This document shows, one piece after another, positions 8,446 through 16,177 of a stretch of 64,000 nucleotides of DNA. The stretch spans positions 62,001 to 126,000 of the forward strand of contig CBDDIR010000001.1 in assembly GCA_965229115.1 (NCBI GenBank). Reading direction: 5' to 3'. This DNA comes from UBA7672 sp965229115 (lineage in GTDB: Bacteria; Pseudomonadota; Alphaproteobacteria; Caulobacterales; Hyphomonadaceae). The notes beneath the pieces are model-generated. The model was not told the DNA's origin and did no database searches. It saw nothing but the letters and a program-made list of their open reading frames with translations. The number at the start of each line of letters is the position of its first letter. Position 1 is the stretch's first letter. The position numbers and the translations under genes were made by a program.

Positions 8446-8958
8446 ATGAGCAACGATGCTATCACGACCGACGAGGAAGTCACCCCGAAGGCGGCCGGCA
8501 AAGCCAAAACCACGCGGCAGTCCGAAGAGAAGTGGGGGGTCGACGTCATGGCCCTCGGCTTCTGCATGTTGCCGTCGCTGGTCTTCCGCGCCCAGCGGCG
8601 CCTGGGCCTGAACCCCACCCAGCTGGCGGTGCTGCTGCAGCTCGCCGACTTCTGGTGGAATCCCCAGCGCAAACCGTTTCCGAAGAAGGCGGACCTGGCG
8701 GACCGGCTGAGCCTCAGCGAGCGCCAGGTCCAGCGGCACATCGCCGATCTGGAGGGGGCCGGGTTCCTGAAGCGGATCGAACGGACGCGCAGTCGGCGCG
8801 GCAAGATATCGAACGAATACGACCTCAGCGGCCTGGTGGAGAAGCTGAGGTTGCTGGAACCGCAGTTCCGCGAGGTGGCCGAGGAAGCCAAGGCGCGGAA
8901 GAAGGCGGTCTCCACGCCGGGCTACAAGCCTACCAAGGTTAAGGCCGCGGCGGCGTGA
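8446..8958 (+). CDS. winged helix-turn-helix protein, plasmid-associated
   Basis: DNA-binding protein of 170 residues. The N-terminal 30 residues are polar and likely disordered. The core (about 35-125) reads GFCMLPSLVFRAQRRLGLNPTQ, followed by a wHTH with recognition helix SLSERQVQRHIADLE and a basic wing (RTRSRRGKISNEYD). The C-terminus is charged helix. ATG 8446 is preceded by AAGGAAA at proper spacing. Proteins of this type are common on alphaproteobacterial mobile DNA, but their exact function is not known to me; a transcriptional regulator or replication-linked role is possible. It probably binds the upstream repeat cluster. Confidence 0.75.
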   Translation: MSNDAITTDEEVTPKAAGKAKTTRQSEEKWGVDVMALGFCMLPSLVFRAQRRLGLNPTQLAVLLQLADFWWNPQRKPFPKKADLADRLSLSERQVQRHIADLEGAGFLKRIERTRSRRGKISNEYDLSGLVEKLRLLEPQFREVAEEAKARKKAVSTPGYKPTKVKAAAA

Positions 8959-8974
8959 TCCAGGTTTCCGACAT

Positions 8975-8990
8975 GGCGCGCCGGCGCGCC
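8975..8990. repeat. perfect 16-bp GC palindrome
   Basis: GGCGCGCCGGCGCGCC lies between the wHTH stop and the DUF3800 start, 5 bp ahead of the ATG. It could be a protein-binding site or a translation-modulating structure; no function can be assigned. Confidence 0.5.
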
Positions 8991-8995
8991 CTCAC

Positions 8996-9610
8996 ATGAC
9001 CGCGGCCCTTAACAAGAAGGTGCTGTGCTTCATCGACGAGTATGGGACCGCCGGCGCCGGCGATCTCTACCTCGGCGCGGTGCTGGTGCTCGCCCGCGAG
9101 GCGGGGCGGGTTGACCGCTGCTTCACCGGCCTTTTGGAGGCCAATGCGAATGAGATCCATGCGGCCAACATGGACGACGGCTATCTGCAGGGCCTGTTGC
9201 GCCGCTTCTGGGAGGCCGCGCCCGCCGACCGGGTCGTGCTGGTCAACCAGAAGATCGGCGCACGGGTGGGTCCAGGGCCGATCCTCTACGCCCAGGCGGT
9301 CGTGGAGACGGTGAAGGTTGGCCTGAAGCGGTTCCAAAAGGACGTCCTGGGCCGCGAGACGATCGGCAATGTCGAGGTCATCACGGATCAGAACCATCAG
9401 AACGATCACCCCGACTTCCGCACGGAGATCGAGCGGTCCCAGGCGCACGACGGTCGGTTCAAGGGGGTCAACCGGGTCGTGACGATCGACTCGGCTGCCT
9501 CGCGCCTGTTGCAGCTGGCCGATGTGGTCGGCTATTCGCGCAAGTGGGTGAATGACGGCACGTTCAACGCCCAGGCGCTGCGGGGCCATTACGGTATCCA
9601 GATGCCCTGA
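8996..9610 (+). CDS. DUF3800 domain protein
   Basis: A 204-residue protein of the DUF3800 family, whose members are predicted RNase H-like enzymes found often on mobile DNA and near defence genes. It opens with the typical hydrophobic strand and acidic motif CFIDEYGTAG (about 11-20). The conserved C-terminal block VVTIDSAASRLLQLADVVGY (about 160-180) contains the second acidic motif LQLAD. It lies 37 bp after the wHTH gene and shares its transcript, which ends at the terminator just downstream. Substrate unknown. Confidence 0.8.
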   Translation: MTAALNKKVLCFIDEYGTAGAGDLYLGAVLVLAREAGRVDRCFTGLLEANANEIHAANMDDGYLQGLLRRFWEAAPADRVVLVNQKIGARVGPGPILYAQAVVETVKVGLKRFQKDVLGRETIGNVEVITDQNHQNDHPDFRTEIERSQAHDGRFKGVNRVVTIDSAASRLLQLADVVGYSRKWVNDGTFNAQALRGHYGIQMP

Positions 9611-9616
9611 AACGAA

Positions 9617-9640
9617 AAGAGCCGCCCGAAGGCGGCTCTT
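9617..9640 (+). terminator. rho-independent terminator
   Basis: Perfect 10-bp stem AAGAGCCGCC / GGCGGCTCTT around a CGAA tetraloop, 7 bp after the DUF3800 stop. A-rich on the left side and followed by TTAAAGG. Bidirectional use is possible. Confidence 0.8.
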
Positions 9641-9950
9641 AAAGGAGAAGGAAGTCTGTGGTCGGCAACCGGAGCTTTTGGCCTCGGGTAACCACGACGC
9701 TTGCCAAACACGCGGCCGGACAAGTCGCCTGCAGGACTTCCTGCAAAATCTATCTATCCCGGGCGCGCCCAAATTACAAGGACTACCCGGACATCAGCGT
9801 CTCGTGGGGAGGCGCCGAAGCACCCTCTCACACCGCTTTTTGACGCCTGCTGAAGGCTGAAGTTCAGTGCGTCCTGCTTCCTATATGGGACCGGACACCG
9901 GTGTCGCCTACCCCTTGGGGGTCGCGTCCGAGCTGCGGGCCCGCCCGCCC
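9641..9950. other. gene-free gap between DUF3800 and the Argonaute 3' end
   Basis: No gene supported. It contains several short dyads: GCAGGA-CT-TCCTGC (about 9730-9743), GGGCGCGCCC and GACACCGGTGTC (9894-9905). One of these could end the leftward SPARSA transcript, but none has a T-run. Confidence 0.4.
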
Positions 9951-11372
9951 CTACATGAAATATCGAAACTGATACGGCGCCGCCCCGAGGCCTGGCATGC
10001 GCTTGATAACCCGAGCCAAGACGTGGGCGTAGCCCATCGTCACCGGCAGCGGGTCGTAGAGGGCGTCGTTGTTCCAGTTCATTTTGGACAGCGCGAGGGC
10101 CGACTGGGCCGTCACATCCCATCCACCATGCCCTGCGTGGCGCACAAGCCGGATGGGGCGTGGCGTGCTCCGGGCCCCCTGGAAATAGGAGCCCTTGTCG
10201 CTAACCCCCTTCACATCGCCATGCATCCACAGCAGGCACTCCCGTGGACTCAAGCCAAGCAGGCTTCCCCGCGCGACTGGAAAGCCAGCGGGAGCACCCT
10301 TCTTTCCGCCGTCGCGATCGGCGTCAATTCGCACGCCTCGCCAGCCGACGTCCTCCACCACCTGGACGAGGTCAACAGCCTCGCAGAGATGGAGTGCCTC
10401 CATGCAGCCGTCGATCTCGTCGGCTTTGAACTCGGTCGACTTGTGGACGATGACCCGGCGGGGCGAGCGGCCTGCATGTCGCCGCCGGTATAGGTCCAGC
10501 GATCGGGACATCACCCGAAACATCTCGTTTCGCGAGAGAAAGGGATTGTCTCGCTGGACATCGAGATGTGCGTCATAGGCCACGAACTCTAGACCAGCGC
10601 CATCGGCGTCAAACACTTGGCTGCAGCAGGTGACAAACCTGGGTCCCTCGGTGTTCATCGGTCGAACGGCATACGAGATGCCGATATAGGCGGTCTCCGG
10701 GTCGGTATCGGCCAACTTCCACGGAACCCCGCCGGCCTTCGCATACAGCGCCAATCCGATGCGCCACATCACGCTCGCCCGATCAGGATAGGCGAGAGCT
10801 TTGTCTTCGCGCACCAGCTGGACCGGAATCCGCCGCGCCGCGGTCGCGGCCTTCAGATTGTCATGCAGGTCGAAGTCGTCTGTGGCGCCGCCGGTAAAGC
10901 CGGGCGTCCAGCGGACCGGCAGGTAGATGAAGATAACGTCGAATTCGGATCGCCGGCCCTCAAGCGCCTGGATCGCCCGCAGCAGTCGGTCTGCGAGAAC
11001 GATGTGGGGTCTCGGACTAGCCTCGAATTCCTTCTCGAACGGCACATCGAGTTCAATATGACAGTCCTTTGCGGCCCCGCGCATATGCACGTTGAAGACC
11101 GAACTGAACCCCTTCCACTCCGGCAAGTAGTCCTTTCGCTCCGTGGGTGCGTAGCTGGAGTTCAGCTCCTTCATGAAGTTGTAGAGCTTGCTGGCTTCCC
11201 CGGCGGGCGAGATGGTCGCCACGCGGATCGGGTTGGGCACCAAGCCGGCCGAGTAGGGGCCGTAGCGAACGAGGCCCCGAAGCGGATGCGTGTCGGTATC
11301 GCCGAGACGGTCGGGGTGGAACGCGAGCTTCGGCTCCGGCAGCCAAATATGAGGTGCGACCTGGCTGTTCAT
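9951..11372 (-). CDS. short prokaryotic Argonaute (MID-PIWI), SPARSA type
   Basis: Guide-binding half of a short-Argonaute defence system. At 473 residues it has only MID and PIWI domains. The MID region includes FDVIFIYLPV and a DLHDNLKAATAARRIPVQLV block with the His/Lys/Gln pattern for 5'-phosphate binding. The PIWI fold runs from about AYIGISYAVRP to the C-terminal YQFRYFM. Where slicers have the first catalytic Asp this protein reads IGISYA, so it is almost certainly catalytically dead, as expected of short pAgos. Its ATG overlaps the stop of the SIR2-APAZ gene by 4 nt. It should bind a guide RNA, recognise invader DNA and activate its partner. Confidence 0.9.
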   Translation of the reverse strand: MNSQVAPHIWLPEPKLAFHPDRLGDTDTHPLRGLVRYGPYSAGLVPNPIRVATISPAGEASKLYNFMKELNSSYAPTERKDYLPEWKGFSSVFNVHMRGAAKDCHIELDVPFEKEFEASPRPHIVLADRLLRAIQALEGRRSEFDVIFIYLPVRWTPGFTGGATDDFDLHDNLKAATAARRIPVQLVREDKALAYPDRASVMWRIGLALYAKAGGVPWKLADTDPETAYIGISYAVRPMNTEGPRFVTCCSQVFDADGAGLEFVAYDAHLDVQRDNPFLSRNEMFRVMSRSLDLYRRRHAGRSPRRVIVHKSTEFKADEIDGCMEALHLCEAVDLVQVVEDVGWRGVRIDADRDGGKKGAPAGFPVARGSLLGLSPRECLLWMHGDVKGVSDKGSYFQGARSTPRPIRLVRHAGHGGWDVTAQSALALSKMNWNNDALYDPLPVTMGYAHVLARVIKRMPGLGAAPYQFRYFM

Positions 11373-13111
11373 GCGCGCGCCCGGCGAGAGAAGGCCGTAT
11401 CGGCACCGAGCCGGAAAACTGCATCGACCCCCGCTCCGGTGGCAAGGGCGCTAAGGTCGGCTCCGCCCTTGCTGAGGAAGTGGGCCCAGAAGTCTATGAG
11501 TTCGTTGAGCTTGCGATTATAGCGTTTGACAGTCCGCTCCCGAGCAAAGTCCTGAGAGACGAAGCGGTTCTCCGGGGTGACCCCGTCGAAGATCGTGCGG
11601 GGCTCGATCAGAAGCCACAGCCGATCGTCGGCCCAATCGAGACGGGCGCCAAAACCTTCCCGCCAAGTCAATTCGGGGTGTTTGGGCACCGCGCCTGCAA
11701 GAGGGCCGACAATCGTGCGCAACGGCCCCCACGCTGTGGCGCCGGGATTGCCGGGAGCGAGCAAATCGGCGCTGCGGCGTCGCGTTAGCGTTAGGTCGTG
11801 TTCCCGAGACAGCGCGCGCGAGAGCGCTCGCCGCAACAGTCCTCGTTCGCCTGAGTCGTAGCGGAGACGCCGGGTCTCGATCGAATGCAAATCGAAGGCT
11901 TCCACCCTGTATTTGGCCAGAGCGACCCGGACGTCGCTGTCGGCGCCAAACGCGAGCACACCCGCCTGCGTCCGGGCAACGAGAACATCGACACCGGCCT
12001 CCTCTACCGCAAGGGTCACCTCGGCCGCACCTCCCGCATCGCAGACGACGCGCCGACAAACCGTGGGGGTCTGGAGCAGGGGTAGGCCATTCAGGCGGAT
12101 CACTGGAAAGCCCTGTGGGCCGCTTATCTTGGCCGGAGCGGTCAGGATCCGGCGGTCGGATGCGAAGCCCTCCAGTGCGGCCATGTCCAGGCTCGGCAAC
12201 AGCCGAACAATGTCGCGGAGCGTTTCGTCGAAATTATCGACCCGGACGAGTCCGCCATCAACTCCGGCCGTTGCGGCCGCATGCAACAGGTCGTGGACGC
12301 GCGAGAGCGGCGGGTCATCCCCCCGATGTAGCCAAAACAACCCGCCTGGAAAGGGATCTGGCTTGCTTAGAACCTCCATTAAAGCGTCCATGATCGAGTC
12401 ATCCCGGCCGCTGTATCCAGCGACGACCAGACCCGCGCGATGGCAAGCATCGATCATGAGGCGGCGCAGCTGAGCGTCCTGATCGCGCAATTCGTCTGGA
12501 GTGTTCTTCAGGCGACGAGACCTGAAGTCGCCGTGAAGCTTCACTTCTGCCGGCCATCGCTCTGAGGTCATCACCTCGCGGCCCAGGCCGGGCGTATCCA
12601 ACGAGATCGTCGTCAGAGGTCCCGTGCCATCGTAGACCTTGGCGCAGGCGTCGGCGATCAGTGGGTCGAAATTGGTTGTCCAGACGACCTTGGCGTGTTC
12701 GGCGCGCATAAGCGTCGCCAAGGCGATGTGCCCGTAAGAGGGCTTGGCGCCGCTCAGCTTGCCGGCGATGTAGGTCTGACGGTCACCTTCGCTGGGCCAA
12801 GCGGCCTCGAAGAGGGCGGCGTACTCATCGGGAGCGCCGGCTGCGGGAAGGTTCTCGGCACCGTCGATATAGGATTGCAGGAGAGAGCGAACGGCGGGGT
12901 TGGAGAAATCGCTGACGGTCTTGGCGGAAACCTTCCGCTGGCTGACATAGAGCTGCTGCTTGAAGTCCCAGATCATGTCCCACGCTGTCGGAATCCCTGC
13001 CGCAGCAGAGGCGCCCGCGCCGAGCAACCACATGAGACGGCCTGGGCGCATAGAAAAGCGCCGCGCAAAATCGTCGGCCTCTACCGTGTGCTCGTCAGGA
13101 CTGATTCGCAT
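11369..13111 (-). CDS. SIR2-APAZ effector of a SPARSA system
   Basis: NAD-consuming toxin partner of the short Argonaute. The SIR2 domain has GAGAS (31-35), TTNFDP with Asn147 and Asp149, LHGDF with the catalytic His193, and GYSGRDD. All key residues are present, so NADase activity is likely. The C-terminal half (about 330-580) is the APAZ domain that replaces the N/PAZ lobes and docks on the pAgo. The 580-residue length fits characterised SPARSA effectors. I chose the Met of MRISPDEHT; an ATG 51 bp upstream (13162) is in frame. On recognising plasmid or phage DNA such systems deplete NAD+ and kill the cell. Confidence 0.9.
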   Translation of the reverse strand: MRISPDEHTVEADDFARRFSMRPGRLMWLLGAGASAAAGIPTAWDMIWDFKQQLYVSQRKVSAKTVSDFSNPAVRSLLQSYIDGAENLPAAGAPDEYAALFEAAWPSEGDRQTYIAGKLSGAKPSYGHIALATLMRAEHAKVVWTTNFDPLIADACAKVYDGTGPLTTISLDTPGLGREVMTSERWPAEVKLHGDFRSRRLKNTPDELRDQDAQLRRLMIDACHRAGLVVAGYSGRDDSIMDALMEVLSKPDPFPGGLFWLHRGDDPPLSRVHDLLHAAATAGVDGGLVRVDNFDETLRDIVRLLPSLDMAALEGFASDRRILTAPAKISGPQGFPVIRLNGLPLLQTPTVCRRVVCDAGGAAEVTLAVEEAGVDVLVARTQAGVLAFGADSDVRVALAKYRVEAFDLHSIETRRLRYDSGERGLLRRALSRALSREHDLTLTRRRSADLLAPGNPGATAWGPLRTIVGPLAGAVPKHPELTWREGFGARLDWADDRLWLLIEPRTIFDGVTPENRFVSQDFARERTVKRYNRKLNELIDFWAHFLSKGGADLSALATGAGVDAVFRLGADTAFSRRARA

Positions 13112-13151
13112 ATGAGAACCATGGCACAAGTATTGGGCGGCAACCGACTCT

Positions 13152-13286
13152 GCGCGGTACATCGACGTCGCCGAAGATGGCCGCCAAGCCGAGGTCTCCT
13201 TCCTAAAGTTAGAAATCTACCGCCGGGCGATCGACCCCTTGGTCCGTCGGCTGGACGCCTATGACCGGTTCTCGGTCCGCTGCTGA
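13152..13286 (+). pseudogene. unidentified C-terminal coding remnant
   Basis: Short open segment (ARYIDVAEDGRQAEVS..., about 45 codons to a TGA) with plausible protein composition and no start or N-terminal part. It overlaps the upstream side of the SIR2-APAZ start. It may be the tail of a gene cut when the defence pair arrived. Family not recognised, and it could be chance coding. Confidence 0.25.
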
Positions 13287-13363
13287 CTCATGGGCGATGT
13301 CGGAGAGATCCGTCTTCTCGATGCCGGTCGCCAATCATCGGCCATCGGGCCCGAGACCCACTA

Positions 13364-14437
13364 TCATTCATAAACCTGAGCGCCGGGGATGGCGGTCAAC
13401 CCGTCAAAAACAAAGGCCAGGCTGTGCCGGGCGCGGGTCGCACCGACGTACATCTTTGTCACGGACTTCTCGACGTGGGTGAGACTGGCGGTGCTGAGCC
13501 ACTTCTTCCCCATCCCGTGCGGGAAGATCAGCACTCTGGGGAAGGTCAGGCCCTTCGACTCGCCGAAATTCATCGCCGGGAGATCGTGACACAGCGTCTT
13601 TCGATCGAGGCGAAGCACCTGCGGGGCGTAGGTTGCCACATAGGCGGCCACCTTGGCCGTCGCGACGATGAAGACGCCGTCGTGTCCCGTCGTCATCGTG
13701 TTCAAAGAGGTGGTCGGCGGCTCTGAGGGAAAGAAGCTGTCGCCGAGATCGGCGATCTGCTGATGGCAGCGGTGGGTGTGTTGCTCGTAGGTCAGGGACG
13801 CGAGGCCTGCCTTTTCCCACTGCTGGAACTTCTTGATTATGTTGAAACCGGCGAACGCGGCATTCTTGCTGCCTTGGTTGGTCTTGAGCGTCGCCTGCCG
13901 GTGATCGCCGACCATGCTCAGCTTGATTCCGGCCTTCAGGATGAGCTCCAGCACATCGAGGTCATAACCGGCCATGTCCTGGATCTCATCGACAAAGATG
14001 TGCTCGAAGCGCAGGGCGAGCCGGCGCATCACCGCACCGCCTGTGATGCGATCGCATTCGCAAATGAACTTCGAGATTTTGTCGGAATAAATGTAGCGAC
14101 CACCTGCGAAGTAGTGCGCCGCAGTTTGCGATTGCGGAATGTAGCGTACAGACCGGCCTTCCTCCCAGTGCAGGCCGTCGATGCGCTGATCGTGAAGGGC
14201 GCGCCGGTAGGGTCGCGCCAGCTCCCTCAGCAGGAAGCTGAACCAGGTCATCACCTCGATATTGGGTGGGATGGCGGGCCCGTGCTCATAGAGCTTGCGT
14301 TCGATCTCCTTCTCGTTGTTTCGCGTGTAGGTGACGAGCAGCGCGCGGGATGGGGTCTCGGCGCAGGCTTGGCCGACGATGCGGGTGGTCTTCCCGCCGC
14401 CGGCGGCGCACATGATGATCCGACTAGCTGACGGCAC
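13364..14437 (-). CDS. gajB: GajB-like UvrD/Rep-family helicase, compact
   Basis: Second gene of a Gabija-type defence pair. Superfamily 1 helicase motifs are in order: I (AAGGGKTTRI, near the N-terminus), II (IFVDEIQDM), III-like (SMVGDHRQATL), V (KGLTFPRVLIFPHG) and VI (VGATRARHSLAFV). At 357 residues it is clearly shorter than characterised GajB (about 500), so accessory subdomains are reduced. GTG 14437 lies inside the end of gajA; ATG 14413 is an alternative start. In Gabija, GajB senses or unwinds DNA termini and enables the GajA nuclease. Confidence 0.82.
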   Translation of the reverse strand: MPSASRIIMCAAGGGKTTRIVGQACAETPSRALLVTYTRNNEKEIERKLYEHGPAIPPNIEVMTWFSFLLRELARPYRRALHDQRIDGLHWEEGRSVRYIPQSQTAAHYFAGGRYIYSDKISKFICECDRITGGAVMRRLALRFEHIFVDEIQDMAGYDLDVLELILKAGIKLSMVGDHRQATLKTNQGSKNAAFAGFNIIKKFQQWEKAGLASLTYEQHTHRCHQQIADLGDSFFPSEPPTTSLNTMTTGHDGVFIVATAKVAAYVATYAPQVLRLDRKTLCHDLPAMNFGESKGLTFPRVLIFPHGMGKKWLSTASLTHVEKSVTKMYVGATRARHSLAFVFDGLTAIPGAQVYE

Positions 14438-16019
14438 TGACGATGTACCCTGGCGCCGTCCACGGCTCGATTGTCGTGAAGAATTTCAGCGCGGTGTCGG
14501 CCTTGTTGTCCTTCATGAAGGCGAGCAGATCCTCGTCGGAGGCGAAGGTCTTGCCCAACACCTTCTCGATCGACGGCCGGCCGTTCGCCTTCAGCAGCTG
14601 GGGCTCAAGTGTCGGAAACGCCTCGTCCGGATCGTAGAGGATGCTGATCTTCGGCTTACTGAGATAGTCGGCGTACTTGCTGGCAAGTGCCGCTGCCTTG
14701 CCGTCGTTGTCGGTGACGACGGCGACGGTGCGATCGAGGAGCACAGCGATCTCGAGGAAGCGCTTGAAGGCGAGAGAGTTCACTGAAATCACATCGACGC
14801 CAGCCTCCAGCGGCATCTTGCCGTGCTGCTTCTTGAAGGCGGCCTGGACAATCAGCTCATCCGAGGGCCCCTCGACCAGGATTGAGCGTTTGGCGAGGAT
14901 CAGCCGCAGAGTGTCATGGCCCGGAAGGCGCATGAAGTAATCCTGTGTCCCCGACGTCAGAGCGTTGAGACGGATCGCCGATCCGCGGTGGAACAGGACG
15001 ACGGATTCGACGCCAAGCTTGTTCAGCACAAAGCTGCTGTGGGTGGTGATCACCAGCTGCCGGGCGCCCCGTCGCTCGGCGATATGGCTGATGAGCTCAT
15101 TGAGGTTCGAGAAGGACAGATGGTTCTCGGCTTCCTCGATTAGAATCAGATGGGAGTCCGCCGAGGACTCCATCGCCAGTTTGATCTTGATCGCGTTCTG
15201 CTCGCCCTTGCCCACCAGAGTTAGGGGCACGTCGTCCAGATGCGGCATCACCCCCGATTCCCAGTTCGCCCGCGACGAGGTGTCCAGTGAGACGGACAGC
15301 GTCTTGTCGGAGATATCGCCCGTCTTCTTGGCCAGCGCCTCGTTCACGCCCTTCACCTTGGCGTGGTTCATGAAGGCGTCCTTCATCATCCGATAGGACA
15401 GGGCGAGATCGACCTTCTGGCCCTTGTCGAGGCTGTCGCGCATGATATCGACCACGTAGCGGCTAGCGGCCGCATTGTTGCGGATCGTGCTCGCATCGAT
15501 AAAGGCCGGCTTGATGGGGATCGCGCGCGCGGTGATGATCTCATTGTCTGCGAAGCCCCGCCACTTCACGACGTAATACTCGATCGGCAGAGTCCGGATC
15601 AGCGTCGGGTCGGCAACGTAGGTTTTGAATTCCTCGGCGTATTCCGCGTTGAACTCGATCGAGAGTGCGACGCCCGGCAGGTCGGCTCCTCGCGTATTGT
15701 TGGTGCCCTTGAGCTTCGCCAGCGCCGCATCGTCCTCGAAGTAGAGCTCGATGAGGATGGCGGGTGGCGCGACTGGAGTTTTCGCAATCAGGGCTGCAAT
15801 GTATTCGGCGACGGTTTCAGTGTTGAACAGGTGCGGATGGAGCTCGATCTGGATTGGGCGCCCATTCAACTGACCGCTTAGGGCCAAGTGAATCGCCTCC
15901 AGAAGCGTGGACTTACCGCATTCGTTGTTGCCAACAATAATGTTGAGGTCAGGGTTCAGAGTGACATCGGCGGCCTTGAGGCAGCGATAATTCCTCACGA
16001 TGACTCGTGAAATGAACAA
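14424..16019 (-). CDS. gajA: GajA-like OLD-family ATPase/Toprim nuclease
   Basis: First gene of the Gabija-type pair, an ABC-ATPase fused to a Toprim nuclease that nicks DNA when nucleotide levels fall. Walker A is GNNECGKST (30-38), the signature region is LVGKGEQNAIK, and Walker B is HLILIEEAENHLS. Toprim residues are Glu383 (LVEGPSD) and Asp437/Asp439 (VTDND). The best start is TTG 16019, giving 531 residues, because GGGAGGGG lies 3-10 nt upstream and MFISRVIVRNY-type N-termini are usual. The frame continues upstream but reads like non-coding sequence. It overlaps gajB by 14 nt. Confidence 0.85.
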   Translation of the reverse strand: MFISRVIVRNYRCLKAADVTLNPDLNIIVGNNECGKSTLLEAIHLALSGQLNGRPIQIELHPHLFNTETVAEYIAALIAKTPVAPPAILIELYFEDDAALAKLKGTNNTRGADLPGVALSIEFNAEYAEEFKTYVADPTLIRTLPIEYYVVKWRGFADNEIITARAIPIKPAFIDASTIRNNAAASRYVVDIMRDSLDKGQKVDLALSYRMMKDAFMNHAKVKGVNEALAKKTGDISDKTLSVSLDTSSRANWESGVMPHLDDVPLTLVGKGEQNAIKIKLAMESSADSHLILIEEAENHLSFSNLNELISHIAERRGARQLVITTHSSFVLNKLGVESVVLFHRGSAIRLNALTSGTQDYFMRLPGHDTLRLILAKRSILVEGPSDELIVQAAFKKQHGKMPLEAGVDVISVNSLAFKRFLEIAVLLDRTVAVVTDNDGKAAALASKYADYLSKPKISILYDPDEAFPTLEPQLLKANGRPSIEKVLGKTFASDEDLLAFMKDNKADTALKFFTTIEPWTAPGYIVSAVS

Positions 16020-16177
16020 TGTCCCCTCCCAATAACCTTCCCCTAGGCCACGTGGTCGAGGTTCCTCGAAGACTAACGGAAGCCCCCGTTTTGGTCTACT
16101 TGCTGCGCGCGCTTCCTCACGAAGACCGATCCCGAGACCTGCGACGCCCCTGGTTCGAGGTCTGCAGCGGGCGCGCG

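Noticed and set aside
10617..11522. Plus-strand frame over the Argonaute 5' half
   Set aside because: Argonaute MID/PIWI sequence on the minus strand explains the region.
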